Source of the DNA: Actinomycetes bacterium | Lineage (GTDB): Bacteria > Actinomycetota > Acidimicrobiia > Acidimicrobiales > CADCSY01 | Assembly: GCA_025464025.1 (NCBI GenBank) | Contig: JAODBP010000096.1 | Span: forward strand, 1 to 8,115 | Reading direction: 5' to 3' | Length of the DNA stretch: 8,115 bases | In this document: positions 7,114-8,115 of the stretch, piece by piece | Numbering within the stretch: position 1 is the stretch's first letter | How the letters are laid out: each line of letters starts with the position of its first letter | Position numbers and translations under genes: made by a program | Notes under the pieces: model-generated | What the model was told of the DNA's origin: nothing | The model's database searches: none | What the model saw: only the letters and a program-made list of their open reading frames with translations

Positions 7114-8115
7114 TTACTCGTTCGTCTCGGCGGCCGGCTCGGCGGCGGCCTCGGGGGCAGGGGTCTCCTCGGCGGCGACGGCCTCGTCGGCAACGGGCTC
7201 GTCGACTGCGACGGCCTCGTCGACTGCGACGGCCTCGTCGGCAACGGGCTCGTCGGCAACGGGCTCGGCGGCGGGCACGGCACCGACGTTCGGCTCGGCC
7301 TCGTCGGAGGGCGGCGGGGTGCCGTCGGCCTGCTCGGTCTCGGGACCGGACTGCCCCTGCGCCGCGATGCGGGCCTCGCGCTCGGCGGCCTGGGTGGCGG
7401 CGGCGTTGCGGGCCTCGGCCTGCTGGCGGGCCTTCTCGGCCTCCTGCTCGGCGGTCAGCGAGACGGCGACCGGCTTGGCCGTGCCCCGGCGCTCGGCGAT
7501 GTAGCGACCCTCCTTGACGGCGTCGCTGATGATCCGGCACATGAGGGTGCCCGACCGGATGGCGTCGTCGTTGCCCGGGATCACGAAGTCGATGACGTCG
7601 GGGTCGCAGTTCGTGTCGACCACGGCGACCACCGGGATCTTCAGCTTGTTGGCCTCGACGACACCGATGTGCTCCTTCTTGGTGTCGATGATGAACACCG
7701 CGTCGGGGAGCTTCTGCATGTCGCGGATGCCACCGAGGTTGCGCTCGAGCTTCTCGAGCTCGCGGGAGACCATGAGGGCCTCCTTCTTGGGCATGGCCTC
7801 GAAGTCGCCGACGGCCCGCATGCGCTGGTACTCGGTCATCTTCTTCACCCGACCGCTGATGGTCGAGAAGTTGGTGAGCATGCCGCCGAGCCAGCGCTCG
7901 TTGATGTACGGCATCCCGCAGCCCTCGGCGGCGGCGCGGATCGGGTCCTGCGCCTGCTTCTTGGTGCCGATGAAGAGGATGTTGCCGCCGTCGGCCGTCA
8001 TGTCACGGACGTAGGTGTAGGCGGTCTCGATCCGCTGCAGCGTCTGCTGCAGGTCGATGATGTAGATGCCGTTGCGCTCGCCGTAGATGAACCGCTTCAT
8101 CTTCGGGTTCCAGCG
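7114..8115 (-). CDS. rpsB: 30S ribosomal protein S2, 5'-truncated by the window edge, with long acidic repeat tail
   Basis: S2 binds the 30S subunit between head and body and is needed for S1 docking and initiation. The visible frame starts mid-gene with RWNPKMKRF, the usual S2 sequence a short way inside the protein, so the ATG at 8100 is an internal Met and roughly 15-20 N-terminal residues lie outside the window. Of 333 visible residues, about 1-210 are the conserved S2 fold, including [11 protein letters not shown] (16-26), FIGTKKQAQ (48-56), WLGGMLTNF (75-83) and the DAIRSGT region (184-190). Residues about 221-255 are Ala/Glu/Lys/Arg-rich and probably helical. Residues 257-333 hold 23 Asp/Glu and no Lys or Arg, with tandem [16 protein letters not shown] units. 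E. coli S2 is about 241 residues, so the tail is additional. The gene ends in TAA, 14 nt before tsf. Identity of the core is certain; the role of the tail is unknown. Confidence 0.97.
   Translation of the reverse strand, partial: RWNPKMKRFIYGERNGIYIIDLQQTLQRIETAYTYVRDMTADGGNILFIGTKKQAQDPIRAAAEGCGMPYINERWLGGMLTNFSTISGRVKKMTEYQRMRAVGDFEAMPKKEALMVSRELEKLERNLGGIRDMQKLPDAVFIIDTKKEHIGVVEANKLKIPVVAVVDTNCDPDVIDFVIPGNDDAIRSGTLMCRIISDAVKEGRYIAERRGTAKPVAVSLTAEQEAEKARQQAEARNAAATQAAEREARIAAQGQSGPETEQADGTPPPSDEAEPNVGAVPAAEPVADEPVADEAVAVDEAVAVDEPVADEAVAAEETPAPEAAAEPAAETNE
7165..7260 (-). repeat. Tandem 15/18-bp repeats encoding acidic VA(V)DE(A/P) units in the S2 tail
   Basis: This in-frame repeat array lies inside rpsB. 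Reading the minus strand, it encodes [27 protein letters not shown] and the degenerate VAAEE. The units are 15 or 18 bp long. A 30-bp exact direct repeat is present (7175-7204 and 7226-7255, offset 51 bp), and the two central 18-bp units (7195-7212 and 7213-7230) differ at one base. All unit lengths are multiples of three, so copy-number change would keep the frame. The near-identity at DNA level suggests recent slippage or unequal exchange rather than ancient protein repeats (inference). Confidence 0.85.

Noticed and set aside
7165..7260. CRISPR-like or regulatory repeat array
   Set aside because: The units are 15-18 bp with no spacers, keep the rpsB reading frame and encode a coherent acidic peptide repeat.
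7100..7540. Upstream extension of the tsf frame into rpsB
   Set aside because: The region is the rpsB 3' end in another frame. The ATG at 7099 has the normal EF-Ts N-terminus and a good Shine-Dalgarno.
8098..8100. ATG at 8100 as the rpsB start
   Set aside because: The five codons before it read RWNPK, conserved internal S2 sequence, so the gene continues past the window edge.

Overview
The window is one uninterrupted block of eight minus-strand housekeeping genes. In transcription order (high to low coordinate) they are rpsB (5' end off the window), tsf, pyrH, frr, cdsA, dxr, a site-2 membrane metalloprotease of the RseP/Rip1 type, and ispG (3' end off the window). There is no RNA gene, mobile element, CRISPR array, phage gene or non-coding stretch of any size. 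The largest gap between genes is 19 nt, and several junctions abut or overlap. I see no internal promoter or terminator, so it reads as a single operon or the core of one.

The very high G+C content, the near-exclusive use of G or C at third codon positions, and the gene order rpsB-tsf-pyrH-frr-cdsA-dxr-protease-ispG point to a high-GC actinobacterium (Actinomycetota). The compact order, the long acidic tail on S2 and the long disordered N-terminus on CdsA make me favour the Acidimicrobiia (Iamia/Ilumatobacter-like). That placement is inference from memory, not from a comparison.

Layout. 8115-7114: ribosomal protein S2, with an Ala/Glu/Val/Pro-rich acidic repeat tail. 7099-6287: EF-Ts. 6286-5558: UMP kinase, with a TTG start directly after the tsf TAG codon and in the same frame. 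5544-4978: ribosome recycling factor. 4958-3522: CDP-diglyceride synthase with an extra N-terminal domain of about 212 residues. 3510-2350: DXP reductoisomerase. 2353-1091: site-2 protease, overlapping dxr by ATGA. 1094-1: IspG, overlapping the protease gene by ATGA.

The genes link translation (S2, EF-Ts, RRF), pyrimidine nucleotide supply (UMP kinase), phospholipid precursor synthesis (CdsA), two steps of the MEP isoprenoid pathway (Dxr, IspG) and regulated intramembrane proteolysis. This grouping is known from many bacteria and fits growth-rate-coupled expression. No previously undescribed system is visible. The points worth a second look are lineage-type elaborations: the tsf/pyrH junction, the S2 repeat tail, the CdsA N-terminal extension and the altered N-terminal part of the protease.
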